Shown here piece by piece: positions 11,842 through 23,664 of a stretch of 64,000 nt of DNA. A model generated the notes under the pieces. That model did not search any database and was not told the DNA's origin. It was given only the letters and a program-made list of their open reading frames with translations. The stretch is from Phorcus lineatus (Eukaryota > Mollusca > Gastropoda > Trochida > Trochidae): contig OV121082.1 of NCBI GenBank assembly GCA_921293015.1, positions 23,847,997 through 23,911,996 of the forward strand. Direction: 5' to 3'. The position numbers were made by a program, and so were the translations under genes. Numbering within the stretch: the first letter of the stretch is position 1; each line of letters starts with the position of its first letter.

Positions 11842-12295
11842 ACTCCGTGAGTTGTTGGAGTCAAACAAACTTAATCAATGGTGTAATTTGATCGACTGCT
11901 AACAAAAAGACACATTTTAAAGCCAATTGTGTTTTTTCAGTGACAATATGAAGGTAGAACGTCGCAATTATGATCGAAAAACCGGACAGTGGCGCGGGTC
12001 ATATAGTAATTTTGGAGACTTATCTAAAACGGCCAGGAGGGCAGTAGTGTTTGTTAGGTTATATAAGTAGTATCCATGTGCATGTATATTGGACGTGATA
12101 TCTCCACCTCTGTGCATTTATAAGGTTGTTTTGAGATTTTCATGGAAAACCAGTATTTGTCATATACATGTCTTTTGGACATGAAAAGTTAAGATGTTCT
12201 GATTTTGTATCACCACAGATGACATTTAGGTTCGTATCAAAGGCAATTAATATGTTATTAAAATCACGGAGTGGCTTTTTAAGCAGACTGCATTT
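11842..12295. mobile_element. Possible MITE with inverted CACGGAGTGG arms
   Basis: Left arm TTTAAAGATCCACTCCGTG (11847-11868 region) is the inverse of right arm CACGGAGTGGCTTTTTAA (12266-12283). The interior holds a GC-rich patch (GATCGAAAAACCGG, GTGGCGCGGG) and is shared with 1957-2170. Target-site duplications were not identified, so the ends are uncertain. Confidence 0.4.
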
Positions 12296-13021
12296 TGAGT
12301 TTGACGATGGTATTTGACTTTTAAGCATTTGAACTTACTCCGGTACTTTCAATGCTCTTTCAGGTAGATTGATATTTTGAAAAGGGGTTTGCATTAAACG
12401 TGTGCGTGTGTGTACAACGTAATTTGATGTCCACTCAACATAGTGAAGTAGAAATTATCAAGACAATTCTCAACTATTTCATATATAATTTTGACCTTAA
12501 CTATTGTAAATTCATTGACCTTGTTGATCATTCATACCTACATGTAAGGATTCTGTACCAATGAATGAATTAACCATACTTGATTCTTTAACTGTACAAT
12601 TTTGAATGTGAAATCAAATTTCGATAGAAAAAACGAATCATGTATCGTTTAGAAGAGTTCATGTTGTGATATGTCACTGAAGGGATTTAATTCCCCGCAT
12701 TATGACATTATTTCGTTGAACTCTCACTACAATCTATGCAAACGCGTGTCTAAATGCTAAGAAGAGTTTCTGGTATTGGTCAAATCACACTACAACCTTA
12801 TTCGTGAATAAAACATAAGTACTGAAATATATTTGAGTACCTATTCATTCTACTATTATATGTAGATAACTTCATGAATTGTGGGAATATTTCTTTGCTA
12901 AGACATATGTCCAGCACATATGTCACAATCTTTGGGGATTAAAATCATTTCCAGACTTTTGTTTTTTTATCTATTTAATACTATGAAGAAGTTTTTTTGT
13001 GTTAATATTACATATAATATA

Positions 13022-13105
13022 TATATATATAATTTTAACACAATATGCTGACAAAGATGCTGAGCCCCTGGCGGGATCGAACCACGGACCTCTTGATGTC
13101 ACTCG
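13022..13105 (-). mobile_element. Truncated tRNA-derived SINE with AT-rich tail
   Basis: On the minus strand it reads TCAAGAGGTCCGTGGTTCGA (B box), then CCCGCCAGGGGCTC, as in the 58.0-kb SINE. It then diverges into a (TA)n tail flanked by GTGTTAA/TTAACAC. The A-box half is missing. Confidence 0.65.
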
Positions 13106-14270
13106 GGGCAAATTTTCATTTTTGAATATATGATTAGTTGTCTTCTCCACTTGTAAAACCTCGGGTTAATGGTTTCTCAGGAAAGTCATGAGCCAATGGT
13201 GATAGAAAATAATAATATTAGCTATGATGATCCTTTACTTATAATGGCAACCCCCTACTTACAAGGCATTATTGCTTTACTCTAGATCTATCCTTACAAG
13301 AAGGATATGGTTATGTACTCGAAATATCTTTAACTGTCAACATTAAATGGTTAGTGATCACACATCAAACGTGATGATGATAAATAGTTCGTTGTTGAAT
13401 CCAATATTTGAGCTTTTTAAGGCACATCTCGAGTGATACCTATGCTTTAAGAGTGGGTGTTAATTGACCTAGTTCTACGCTTCTGTAAGTAATGACCGCC
13501 AGGGACAAAAGTTAATTAACATCGCCTAGAAACCTTTACGCTATATTGGTAAGTATATCCTGTTAACGATACATGTGGGACTTGATTAACGTTGCAAGAT
13601 TTAGTCATGTGTGAAATGAAGAAATTGGTCTATAGAAATCAACCTGCAGAGAGGGAGATATCGAGAGTTTTAAACGAGCAAATGGGTCAAAAATGTACAT
13701 TGCCTCACCAAAACGAGGGTTATATACTTAAAGATGAAAGTCCTACTAAAAGTGTGCTTCAATTTCGAGATGTAGAATATTTTAATTTCTTATCCAAGGT
13801 ATATAATTCAGCAAAACACATTGATACAAAAGTACAAGTTTGAAAACCCGTTGTCAAGGCAATGCTACAAAAGAAGAATTAATGCTAGACAAAGTTGACA
13901 TTTGGACCAATGCACTTGTGATATCGTTGAGTCTTTACGAATGTATGATATAAATATGCGTGACATGAACCGTAACGGAAATAACCAATGTTTGATAAGG
14001 TAGAAAAAAACTCAACAGAACAAATCATTCAATAAACTATTTTATATTGATATCGAATGTGAATATAATTGCACTCTTTTGCACAGGTAAAGAAACGATT
14101 AGAGTTTTTAATTATGAATTTCAATCCTTTAAGAAATAAATTTCAAATATCCCTTTATTCTTGTTAATCTCAATTAAACGTCTTTGTTTTAAACAGATCC
14201 CATACGGTCCTCTATTCACATATGCACAAATTGTCAATGGCAATATCCGGCATGTAGTGGTGTTAACCCG

Positions 14271-14350
14271 TGAGCAGTTTTTATGTTTGAATGTCAGGGG
14301 TCGAAGCAATTCATACTTCAAGGCGACAATTTGTACAAAGAGATCGTTTC
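14271..14350 (+). repeat. Module M2, unit A copy
   Basis: It shares TTTATGTTTGAATGTCAGGG, GTCGAAGCAATTCATACTT and AAGGCGACAA with 31845-31925 and partly with 40035-40100. It is related to M1 but has its own 3' half, so M1 and M2 are an older duplicated pair inside each unit. Confidence 0.75.
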
Positions 14351-16199
14351 ATCTTAGCATAAAGCTTTGATTGATTTTACGCCTAACGAAACTGTAAAGC
14401 AGCAGGGTGCAAATTAAATGTTGGTTCTCTACGTTGGAAGGTATTTTTTCAGTTGCATAGAGCAACTCTTTGATGTCTCCTGAACCATTGTAAGTAAAGG
14501 GGATTTCAACCTTTCAATTTTGTCGATATTTTTACCTATATATATCACAAAAAATGAATATTTCGATTGCTGGTGTTTAATGGTCTATATACCAATAATG
14601 ATGTAAATTGAACGCGTTTTATTTTGTTTAATGCACATACAAAAGACTGTCTTCGATGTTCATTTAAGGCTGTTATATGCCATACTTATTTGTAGATATG
14701 TATTCAAGCTCGGTGATAAGTTTTGAAATATTTTTATTTTTGCACGCATCAACGACAAACGGTATCTTATGAAAAGATATGGAGAGTCCCTGTAATCCTG
14801 CTGTTCGTGTGTAGGAGTGTCTTGTATGCTTACTTCACCACACACTTAAGCATGCTTAATGCGCTGCCCACATGTCTTTCAACAAACCTTTTCATTCAAC
14901 ATTCGATAGGTGGTGTCACTTAGATTTTCAAAAAAGGCATCTGCGGTTATTTACATATCAAGTTTGGGTTGATATTGTATAGGAGGGATCGGCGAGAGTT
15001 CACAATGACATACCAACTATCGTAAGATATTTAGGATTGAAAAATGCTCGTCACTCGAAACTAAAACCTTGCATTTTTCGTCCATCTGCAAATATTTTAT
15101 GAGATCTAGGATTTTTCCCAAATATTTGGTTGCTTTTCATAAACTGCCTTTCATCATTTTAAATTGCAGTGAAATTTAACGATTTATAATTAACATTTTT
15201 AGATATAAATGGGGAAATAGTTTAAAAAATTTGCCGCACAATCCTTTTTTTTTTTAAAATGTAAACTTCCGCATTCGATAATGATACAACACACTTATTT
15301 TCGCATTTTTGTGTCAAGTTCAAACCTTTTTCATTCAACAGTTACATTCAACGTTATTTACAGGTCCAGTGTTTAAATGTTTAAGAGTATGATAGTTATT
15401 GAGTAATTTAGTTAGTTAGTTTGATAGTCAGTTGATATAGTGTAGTTTATGTATGCGGAAATGGTTGACAGGAAATGAACACTAAGCGAGGAAAATGATC
15501 TATAGGTTTTGGATGTATGGTATTATTTTTCAGAAATAACTATATTCTTACACTGTGAAACACACTTTTGTTAAGCAACAGTAATTGCTTGACATTAATT
15601 CATATCGAAACCTACTTTTTTATTCTGTACAGTCATGTAAGTCTTATATTTTCCCATATTTACTTTAAATACATTTTGGTTGGCATTTTTTAACAAAGGA
15701 AAACACAGCAATTTCTATTGATATAAGGTTATTTGATTGTATTCTAGTGTTCTTTTTGCCCTTTATCCTAAAATTAATATTTTCAATTAATTTGCTTTAA
15801 TAGACAAGGAACTTTTGTTGTATACCATGTATATATCATCGAGTGAAGTAGAAATTTATATTTTTATTCATATTTTTGGCCGAAGTTTAGATACAGATAG
15901 TGTTCGAGAGAAATATCTAAAGTTCTATTAATTCTATTCCCAAATAAGTCACAATTACGTTAATTTCATGAACGGAATACCAAGATCGCTTGGTCATCAA
16001 AGACATCCATCCAAGTGATCAGATTAGTTTTTTTAATGTTCGGCGTTAAAAATCGATTATGGTTTGTGAAAGATATCAATATACACATTTAAGTAAGATA
16101 TCAACATAAAAAAATTCTAAGGTTATGATAATGATTAGTCTTAGAAAGAGTTAGGCTGCTACGACAAACATAAAGATAGATAGTTATCATGTTCATCAT

Positions 16200-16201
<2 letters not shown>

Positions 16202-16241
<40 letters not shown>
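16202..16241. repeat. (AT)20 microsatellite
   Basis: It is an AT run without interruption. Confidence 0.97.
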
Positions 16242-16243
<2 letters not shown>

Positions 16244-16494
16244 TTAAGGAAATAAACTTCGAATCAACCATGGAAAGGTGTTTGACGTCGCAGATTAAAT
16301 CTTTCTATGAATGACTATTAAACAATAGAATTCATATTATGTTGACATATGACTAAAATTTATCTTATATCATGAATGACAAATCGACATTTATCACATA
16401 ACATCAAAGCACGGAGATTATTGTTTGACATTCAGCCGGACAGTCAGCCGCTCACTGTACCTCTGCAGAACAGGGTTCCAGATGGTTCATCTCA

Positions 16495-16523
16495 TGACGT
16501 AATTCAATGGCTTCTTGACGTCA
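16495..16523. promoter_or_regulatory. CRE-like sites (TGACGTAA and TGACGTCA)
   Basis: TGACGTAA is at 16495-16502 and the perfect palindrome TGACGTCA is at 16516-16523. These are bZIP (CREB/ATF) consensus sites. No gene start is visible nearby, so function is only a possibility. Confidence 0.25.
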
Positions 16524-17610
16524 CGGATTACTGATTATACGGTTATTTCACTGAGTAAAATGTCATTGTTATTTCACTCATACGGATTTTAGTTTCGACT
16601 TTAAATGGCGTATTTCGCCATTCAGAATTTAATGAAGGTATTTATTGATATAAATCTATTTACGACAAATAAATACATCTTGAGATTGTGCAGAATATTT
16701 GTTTTTAAACCACCAACTGGCATTTCCATGTCCGAAATACAAGCCGCCACCTAAATGCATCCATCTGACTTGTACAACATGTCATTACAGTTTTCGTTTC
16801 CAGTGTTGTAGACACTCCTGGCCTTAAGTGTCAACTTGAAAGTAAATTGGTATAATAAAACTAGAATTAAACAAAAAAGTATTTGTCAACACGATTGTTC
16901 AGACGATCCCATATAAGATTATATATCAATTATTCCCGGATACTTTACAAATACGAGACATTGTTTAGGGGCGTTTTCTTCAGCCCTTGTGGGTACATAC
17001 CTTTTCATTAAATATTTGATGGGCGGTGTTACAAAGTGAAGAGTTGTATGAAAGAGAAATTATTGACAGGAAGTGGACAGTGAGCATTACTATAAAAAAC
17101 TAAAACTTTATATTTGTCATGGCATACCGAAACATATTTGATGTCCGATAAACGACTTCTTCCTTGAATAATTTTTTTTGAAAATTACATTTGATTTAAT
17201 CATCCGCTTGATAAATGATGTATGATAACTGTTGATTTTAATTCATTTTGATCGTTTAAGACTTACTTAATAAAATAAACTTCAGTAAATTGAAAATCAC
17301 TTCCTGAAAAAATCCACACTTTGGAATTTAACGCTAGAGTAAGGCAAGCAATCCCATAATTATCTTGCGGTAAGGGTGTGTTATGAAATTGGAGTAGAAA
17401 TGTTTTGACAAAAAGTCAAGTAGTCATTACACCCTGCAACGGTTTGAATAACAAATCATAAAACGACTAATATCTTCATAGATTTGAATGAGGATTTATG
17501 TAATTAACATTTGTTTTCTTTCTGAAGTTCTATGACTTTCAGGGTGAAGTAAAACTAGTTTGAAATGATATCTTCTTGAATATTTTACCAACAGAATCTA
17601 TAGAATTCTT

Positions 17611-17638
17611 CCCCCCCCCCCCCCCCCCCCCCCCCCCC
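17611..17638. repeat. Poly-C run (28 C)
   Basis: It is an uninterrupted homopolymer of 28 C, an unusual length in DNA this AT-rich. The assembled length may be inexact. Confidence 0.97.
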
Positions 17639-18515
17639 TTCACCGGATCGAGGACTCAAACGCTGAAATGCTATTTACAAGACCCAGTATCATATACTGT
17701 AGATTTGGTGACCATACCGCCAATCATAAGGGCAAATCTGTTTTAGTCTGTTCTCTCTTTCTCAAGAACAGAAAACCGAAGGCTGACTATTATTGCTCTG
17801 CCAATGTTGAATTCAAAATATCATATGAAAACTGGGTGTTTAATTTTCTAAAAATCATAGTGACTCATATAAAATATTATACGTCTTTATGAATAACAGA
17901 GGAGATACCTTATCTTAATTCATACATCATTTAAATAGCACATCTAGATGAATAACGCCTGAAAACTGGTTCAATGAAATGGTATTCAATATACCATTGT
18001 AGGTCTAGGAACTGGTACATATATTGTTACTAGTATTTCTTTTATAGAACAATAACTATCCTTTCGAATCGCAAAATTATCAATGTCTTATGTCCCATAG
18101 AAATATTCCTTAAAAAGTAAACATATCTGAGAAAAAAAACAGATACCAAAAGATACCCATTTATCTATTCAAACGTATCAAATCTATTTAGAAACATATC
18201 CATGACCGTAGTCATTGGATTTTCTGGTAAACAGAATAATGTATACGGTATGCCATGACACTTAATCGAATTTTTTTAATATTCATCTTTGTTAAATGGT
18301 TCTTTCAGTGCCTACAAAATAAACACAATTGATGTGGCATGAAGCCGCAAGTGTGTTATTTACATGTAAGGTATTGTTTAATGTATTTTCGTAATTGGGA
18401 TATTGACTCTTATTATTTGGTCGTTATCCGTTTGCGATATATCTCTGTGACTTCCCTAATTATTACGCTAGCGACGCAATCGGCCGGACCTTACGACGAG
18501 AAAAGTTAGCTATTT

Positions 18516-18539
18516 TGACGTCATCGCACAATGACGTCA
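18516..18539. promoter_or_regulatory. Two perfect CRE palindromes 16 bp apart
   Basis: TGACGTCA occurs at 18516-18523 and 18532-18539 within a locally CpG-richer 100 bp (18460-18600). Spacing of about 1.5 helical turns would put bZIP dimers on opposite faces. No transcript start can be assigned. Confidence 0.3.
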
Positions 18540-18620
18540 TGATACAGTCTAACAATCAAACAAGCCACAGATAAGGAAATCCGCCATAGATTAGAGACCC
18601 GCCACTGATCTGTATCCTAC

Positions 18621-18640
18621 ATATATATATATATATATAT
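18621..18640. repeat. (AT)10 microsatellite
   Basis: It is a simple AT run. Confidence 0.95.
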
Positions 18641-19237
18641 GGGAGATTTTTTCTCTTTCTATTGATATTCACTGAAAAGTGAAAAAGAGTCTTTGAGGCG
18701 ATTCGAAAACAGATGCCCACTTCAACCAAAATGTCTTTGAATGTGAAATGCCGAGGATAATGTACTTGACCCTTTGGGTTGCGTTAACAAACAAGATTTT
18801 ATCTTCGATGCAGAATACGTTAAACCTTTCTTATGCTCAGGCATGTCTCAATGTCCCAAGGGCTGTTATTGTATTGATCTTTATATTTCTGCAGTTGATT
18901 CAGGTTCTGAAGTAATGGTTTCAGCGTCTGAGCTTATTGAAATCCTTTTTATTCACTTCATCCTCTTTAGAAACCTCTGACAAATAGAGAATCTTACCCA
19001 AGTGTCTTCTGATATCAAACATATCAAAATGAGTTGATAAAGGTCACAAATATCCGAGGCTTGCAGAGGATGTTTTACTTTTTTCAACAAGTGTTGAGAA
19101 ATTGGATATCAGATGACACGAGGGTGAGATTCTATCTATCATCCAAAATAATTTTTTCACTTCGTTTCCACGATAAATGTTCATTTCTGAAGACTGCAGT
19201 ACCCTAAGTCTCCCAGTGTGGTGATGTCACAGCACTG

Positions 19238-19262
19238 TGACGTCGTCATGTTTATGACGTGA
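19238..19262. promoter_or_regulatory. CRE-like half palindromes
   Basis: TGACGTCG (19238-19245) and TGACGTGA (19255-19262) are preceded by GATGTCAC (19223). They match the bZIP half-site TGACG. They are weaker than the pair at 18516. Confidence 0.2.
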
Positions 19263-20610
19263 AAGCATTGTGAAGTCATTACTTGTTTAAGTAAAGCAAG
19301 GCATTGTTTAAAATCTACTGCCAAAACGATATCTCCTGAGGAGATCTCAGTTAATCTCCTCCAAGTGATATATCCTGCTGAACACAGTTTTGAATGATAA
19401 ACAACAAGGCATATAGGATGAATGTTGACAATATCCTAAACATGTGATAAACAATCTGTTTTATTTGTGAAAGCTAGCCTGTTCCAAATTATAAAGATTG
19501 GCCCAAACTGAGACCATTTATTCAATTATTCAAGCAGCTTTTAGGATGAAAACATAACCTTTAAATAGGTAACTTGACAAACTAGCATTGTCGATAATGT
19601 CGAAGAGGAGAAAAGATGAATAATATGAAAGACATTCAGCTGATTTAATCACTTGTATTAGCTTTTATATTGTTATATTTTTTTAAATATAAAGTCCTCG
19701 ATGAAAACTGTTATGAAAGCATTGTCAGCTGGGAAACGTTAAGAAAACTTTTGATGAAATGAATTTTCTTATATATTTTAATCCTATTTGATATTGTCAA
19801 ATTATGGTAGCAAGAGTCAAATCTTTTAGATAATTCTTTTTACATGATGATGTTTACTAAACTTGGTTTTCAAATCTCATTTTTCACTTTAAGTGGCTAA
19901 TGATTTGACATTAAGTGACCTTGCTCCACATTTGTGTGAGTAATGACCACCAGAGAGGAAAGTTTATTTATATTATATAGATGCCTTTATGCTTCATTGG
20001 TTAACAGTTAACTGTACAAACGGAACTGATTATGGTTGTAAATTTCGCTACTGTATGGCTTTAACTTATCCATGGTCTTAACTCTTCATTTATTTCAACG
20101 AAAGCAAACCTTTGTGAAGACATTTTGTTCTCTTAGAAATGCAAAAAAATGAATGTGGAAATAGTTTCTAAGAGTATAAAGTAAAGAGTGGTACTTAGTT
20201 TTACCTGTAGAATTGCAGCAAAAAATTAGATAAAATTGAAAAAAAATGGCTGATATTAAAGATATTATCCATGTAAAGAGATAACCATGTCATATCGTGT
20301 TATTTGCTACTAATAATAAGGCATATGCCAAACAAAAAGGTAACGTCAAAACAATGTACTGTAAATCTAAAAAGATAACAAAAGATGTCATTATGGAAAA
20401 AAGTATGAAAATCTTTAGATATCTAAAACATTTGATTACAATCATAATATTAAAAACTTTAATGTAATATTCAAACAAACAATTATTTGAATTATTATTC
20501 ATCATGTTTATCTTAATTCAACGTCTTTAGATTAAACTGGCTTTAAAGGGCCTTTCAATCACAAATTCGATTTATTCACAAAAATAATCAATTGCACAAT
20601 CGAGGATGCA

Positions 20611-20957
20611 GATTTAGGGTAAACTGACCGAGGTTCAGACACCACCCGAGGTCGCCCGCACTGCGGACACGTTTTACTTGGAGCTTGTAAATGTCGGTCA
20701 GGAGATGTAGGTAGCGGAAAAATATCAGTTAGGGCAGAAGTGTCCAAACCTCGGGCGAATTGATATATGCTAATGAACCCTTATTTTCGGCTAATACTGA
20801 AATACTTATGACTATTGAGAAAGAAATCAATAGGATATTCAATTTTTTTACTCTGGTTTGAAAAAACTTAATTTGTTCAGATAGGTATAATTCATATAGT
20901 CTTTCAAAAATTTTTAATCGATACACTGTCCGAACCTTGGTCAGTTTGCCGTAAATC
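20611..20957. mobile_element. 347-bp MITE-like element with 30-bp terminal inverted repeats
   Basis: Left end GATTTAGGGTAAACTGACCG (continuing AGGTTCAGAC, 20611-20640) pairs with the reverse complement of 20928-20957 at 26 of 30 positions. A second inverted pair lies inside (ACCCGAGG near 20646 against CCTCGGGC near 20749). The interior 20640-20710 is much more GC-rich than the flanks. No transposase is present. No clear target-site duplication was found. A TA immediately inside each end would fit Tc1/mariner-type ends but is inconclusive. Confidence 0.6.
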
Positions 20958-21442
20958 TTTATTAAGTTATAGCCTTATGATCAACGTGTCATTTCATTTG
21001 ATTTATGAAGACAAATTATACACACTATGCTAATCATTTGCTGATTTGATAGTAATTTTCTTGCATAGAACAGTTAAACACGGGAACTTGTGTACATCCT
21101 TAGTTCCTTTATATGTTACACATTATGTTTCCTATATAATTTACAAGCAGACATGAGTCCTCGAATAGCTTAATTTACTTTAGATTATACGAATCCAAAA
21201 CGATTATTCTGCACTCTTTATAGTTCATTTATTCAATTATTTCCACTTATTTTCATCATTAATGTAATAGTCAGCATAACTGCTGCAATATGTATGTTGT
21301 ATTTATATATTCCTTTTATGTATTCAATGGATATGAGACGAGAATGCCGTATGTTTAGTTCTGCAGTTAATTACAAATTATTTACTCAAGATAAATACTT
21401 GCTGACAAAGTGCTGAATAATTGTTTATAAATCCTCACCCTG

Positions 21443-21684
21443 ACATTCCTATGTCTGAAATACTTCCTCAAACAGTTGACAAAATGTACCTATCTAACTT
21501 GTTCAATGTTTTACAACAGTAGTTGTTTTCACTTCCGGTTGACACACCTTGGGTCAAGGGTCACCGTGACGCGTGCAGAACACTTTGATGTAATCTACCC
21601 ACCCATTAATCGTGACAAACAAAAGTTGATTAAATTGAAGGGGAACTACACAGACAAACTACATGTTGATTTATGTGGGAGTGA
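21443..21684 (+). repeat. DR1-bearing dispersed repeat, copy at unit C start
   Basis: It has ATGTCTGAAATACTTCCTC, ACTTCCGGTTGACACACCTT, GGGTCAAGGGTCA (21551-21563, a direct repeat of two RGGTCA-like half-sites with 1-bp spacing), TTTGATGTAATCTACCC, ATCGTGACAAACAAA and ACATGTTGATTTATGTGGGA in order. The open frame 21476-21706 is a shadow of this repeat. Confidence 0.8.
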
Positions 21685-23437
21685 AATTATTTATGACATA
21701 TCATAGTCGACTGGGTTGTTCTGAATGTATGTCCATGTAAAAATGATTTTTTGACAATTTAATGTAGACTGATTTATTGAAATTGAAACTGAAACAGATA
21801 ATAAGCTATTTTGTCGTTTATTATTTTTCGGAGAAAGCCACACATCGCATCTAAACATTTTAATGGCAATATTGATTACTCGCATTTTATCTCTTAATAT
21901 ATTCATCGAAACCGCTTAACTTATCTTCAAGCAAGATAATCTGTGAATGTTAGCAATGATTTAAACAAAATATTAATATACTATTCCTATTTCCAAAATT
22001 GTAATTCTTTGTGCATTTGTAATGTCAACTATTTTGTAAACATAGGTGTCAAAATGATAAAGCATTGATGAATACGTAAGAGAATAGTTGTCTAGTGTTA
22101 ACGTTGTTGATCAATTACTTGAGGTTTAAAGAGAAAGCTTAATCTGGATTTGTAAATGTTTTTACCCTTAGTTACTTCAATGAGCTACCAAAACTGTCAC
22201 AGCGAAATCTCGGGTATGACAATAGTTCATGTAGCAGTGAATTCAATCGTTACTTCTAAATGAAAAAGATACCATCGATTTCATTTTTGGCAATTCTATG
22301 GATACTGGAGGGATAAACAGATATTTACACTAAGACACTCACGTAGCTGAACACTCTTTCGAGGTGCAAAGCAAATGCAGACACGTTAAAAATTTAATTT
22401 ATCAAAACTGTCCTGGAGGATAATCCAATTATAAAAGGAAACACGTTGTATATTTCAATTTTGCGGATCATCTTTTCTATAGCCTTTTAAAATCATTTTA
22501 TCCCCATCAAAAAAGAATTTCCCAAACGAATTTTATCAGTTTGATAATACAGATTGCGCTCTGTTATATTTGAATGAGTGGTTTAAGATGCTGCATCAAA
22601 ACTCACGAATTCATCCCCTACGAAAAGTTCCATCATCCCCTATTCAGTTTTGTCTTTACTTATATACGCCTTAGATCGTAATTTCAAATACTTTTTTGTA
22701 CCATTTGGAAAAAAAAATCTTTTACACTGACACTTTTCCATACATGTAGGTTTTAATGCTCAAGTCAGTACGTCATGTAAAAATCAATGTTGTTTTAAAA
22801 CCGTTCATATATTCAAATGACGTGGAGAGCTGTTTTGCCGACAAATTAAATCAACACGCCTTAGGATTCTATACCATTGGAAAATACATTTGTATGACTT
22901 GATGATATTAGTTTATTTAACTGAAGATCTAGCTGAAATCATTTCCAAACACAAACTATCGATTGAAACTGAGCTACCAGATTGAATAAAACATGTACGT
23001 TTTCAATTGCAATGCAATTTATGTAAAATTAGATATTAGTGCCTTGTTATGATTAACAGTATTATGTTTTATCATGATATTCGTCAAAGTACACGATTTG
23101 TTGGATATGAAACTTATTTATCTATAACGGCTAGAATGCCAGTAAAAGAATTGATTTACTTCCTGTAATAAACTTCCTCTACTTTTTTAATTCAATTTAC
23201 ATAAAACGATGATTCAGCACTTTCGTCTGTTTAATTATGTCTATGTATTTTCATCATCGGTGTCAAGTAAGTATCATTGTTTTCGTATGTATAAAAACAA
23301 AAATCTATTCTTTTTCTGAATTTGATTGATATGAAACGAGGATGCAGGATGGTTCGCCCTGCAGTTAGTTTTCATGAGCAAATCATTTACTCTGGCTAAA
23401 ATACACACTAAGTGGTTGTTTTTAAGCCTCACACTGA
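21443..23437 (+). repeat. Tandem macro-unit C (short)
   Basis: It starts with the DR1-bearing repeat. It then retains only the front part of the unit: AAAAATCAATGTTGTTTTAA (22780) and TCAAATGACGTGGAGAGCTG (22814), up to AACTGAAGATCTAGCTG (22920). These match 24830-24975 in unit D, 34450-34600 in E and 41440-41595 in F. It is about 2 kb long, so the rest of the unit is missing. Confidence 0.6.
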
Positions 23438-23664
23438 CATTACCATGTCTGAAATACCTCCTCAAACAGCTAACTGTATGTACTCATTTAACTTGTTCAA
23501 AATGTGATAACAGTTGTCATTTCCACTTCCGGTTGACACACCTGGTGTTAAAGGTCAACATGTGTGGTACTTAAGTAATAAACCCTCCATCAAATCGTGA
23601 CAAACAAAAAAGTGATAAGATAGTGTGTAAACAGATAAAATACATGTTGATTTATGTGCTAGGT
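23438..23664 (+). repeat. DR1-bearing dispersed repeat, copy at unit D start
   Basis: It has the same anchor series as 21443-21684. The core is CACTTCCGGTTGACACACCT, then GTGTTAAAGGTCA (23545-23557), a degenerate DR1. Confidence 0.8.

Larger units (their letters stand above)
9560..16710 (+). repeat. Tandem macro-unit A (partial, edges approximate)
   Basis: It carries anchors that recur in later units in the same order: the 'CTTGACCCTT' module (9592), module M1 (11291), GTGATCACACATCAAACGTG (13354), GTAATGACCGCCAGGGAC (13487), module M2 (14271) and TTGACAGGAAATGAACA (15466). Homology to later units is patchy, with many substitutions and indels. No coding gene is seen. The open frame at 13592-13843 has no counterpart in the other units. 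Confidence 0.55.
16711..21442 (+). repeat. Tandem macro-unit B (edges approximate)
   Basis: It opens with a degenerate copy of the DR1-bearing repeat (16715-16850: CCATCTGACTTGTACAACAT, then GTCATTACAG). It carries the TTGACAGGAAGTGGACAGTG homologue (17061), the TACTTGACCCTTTGGGTTG module (18763) and GTAATGACCACCAGAGAGG (19941). Modules M1 and M2 are absent, so the unit is internally deleted relative to A, D and E. No coding gene was found. Confidence 0.5.

Noticed and set aside
13592..13843. 83-codon plus-strand frame
   Set aside because: It starts at TTG, lies in macro-unit A, and no corresponding frame survives in units B or D.
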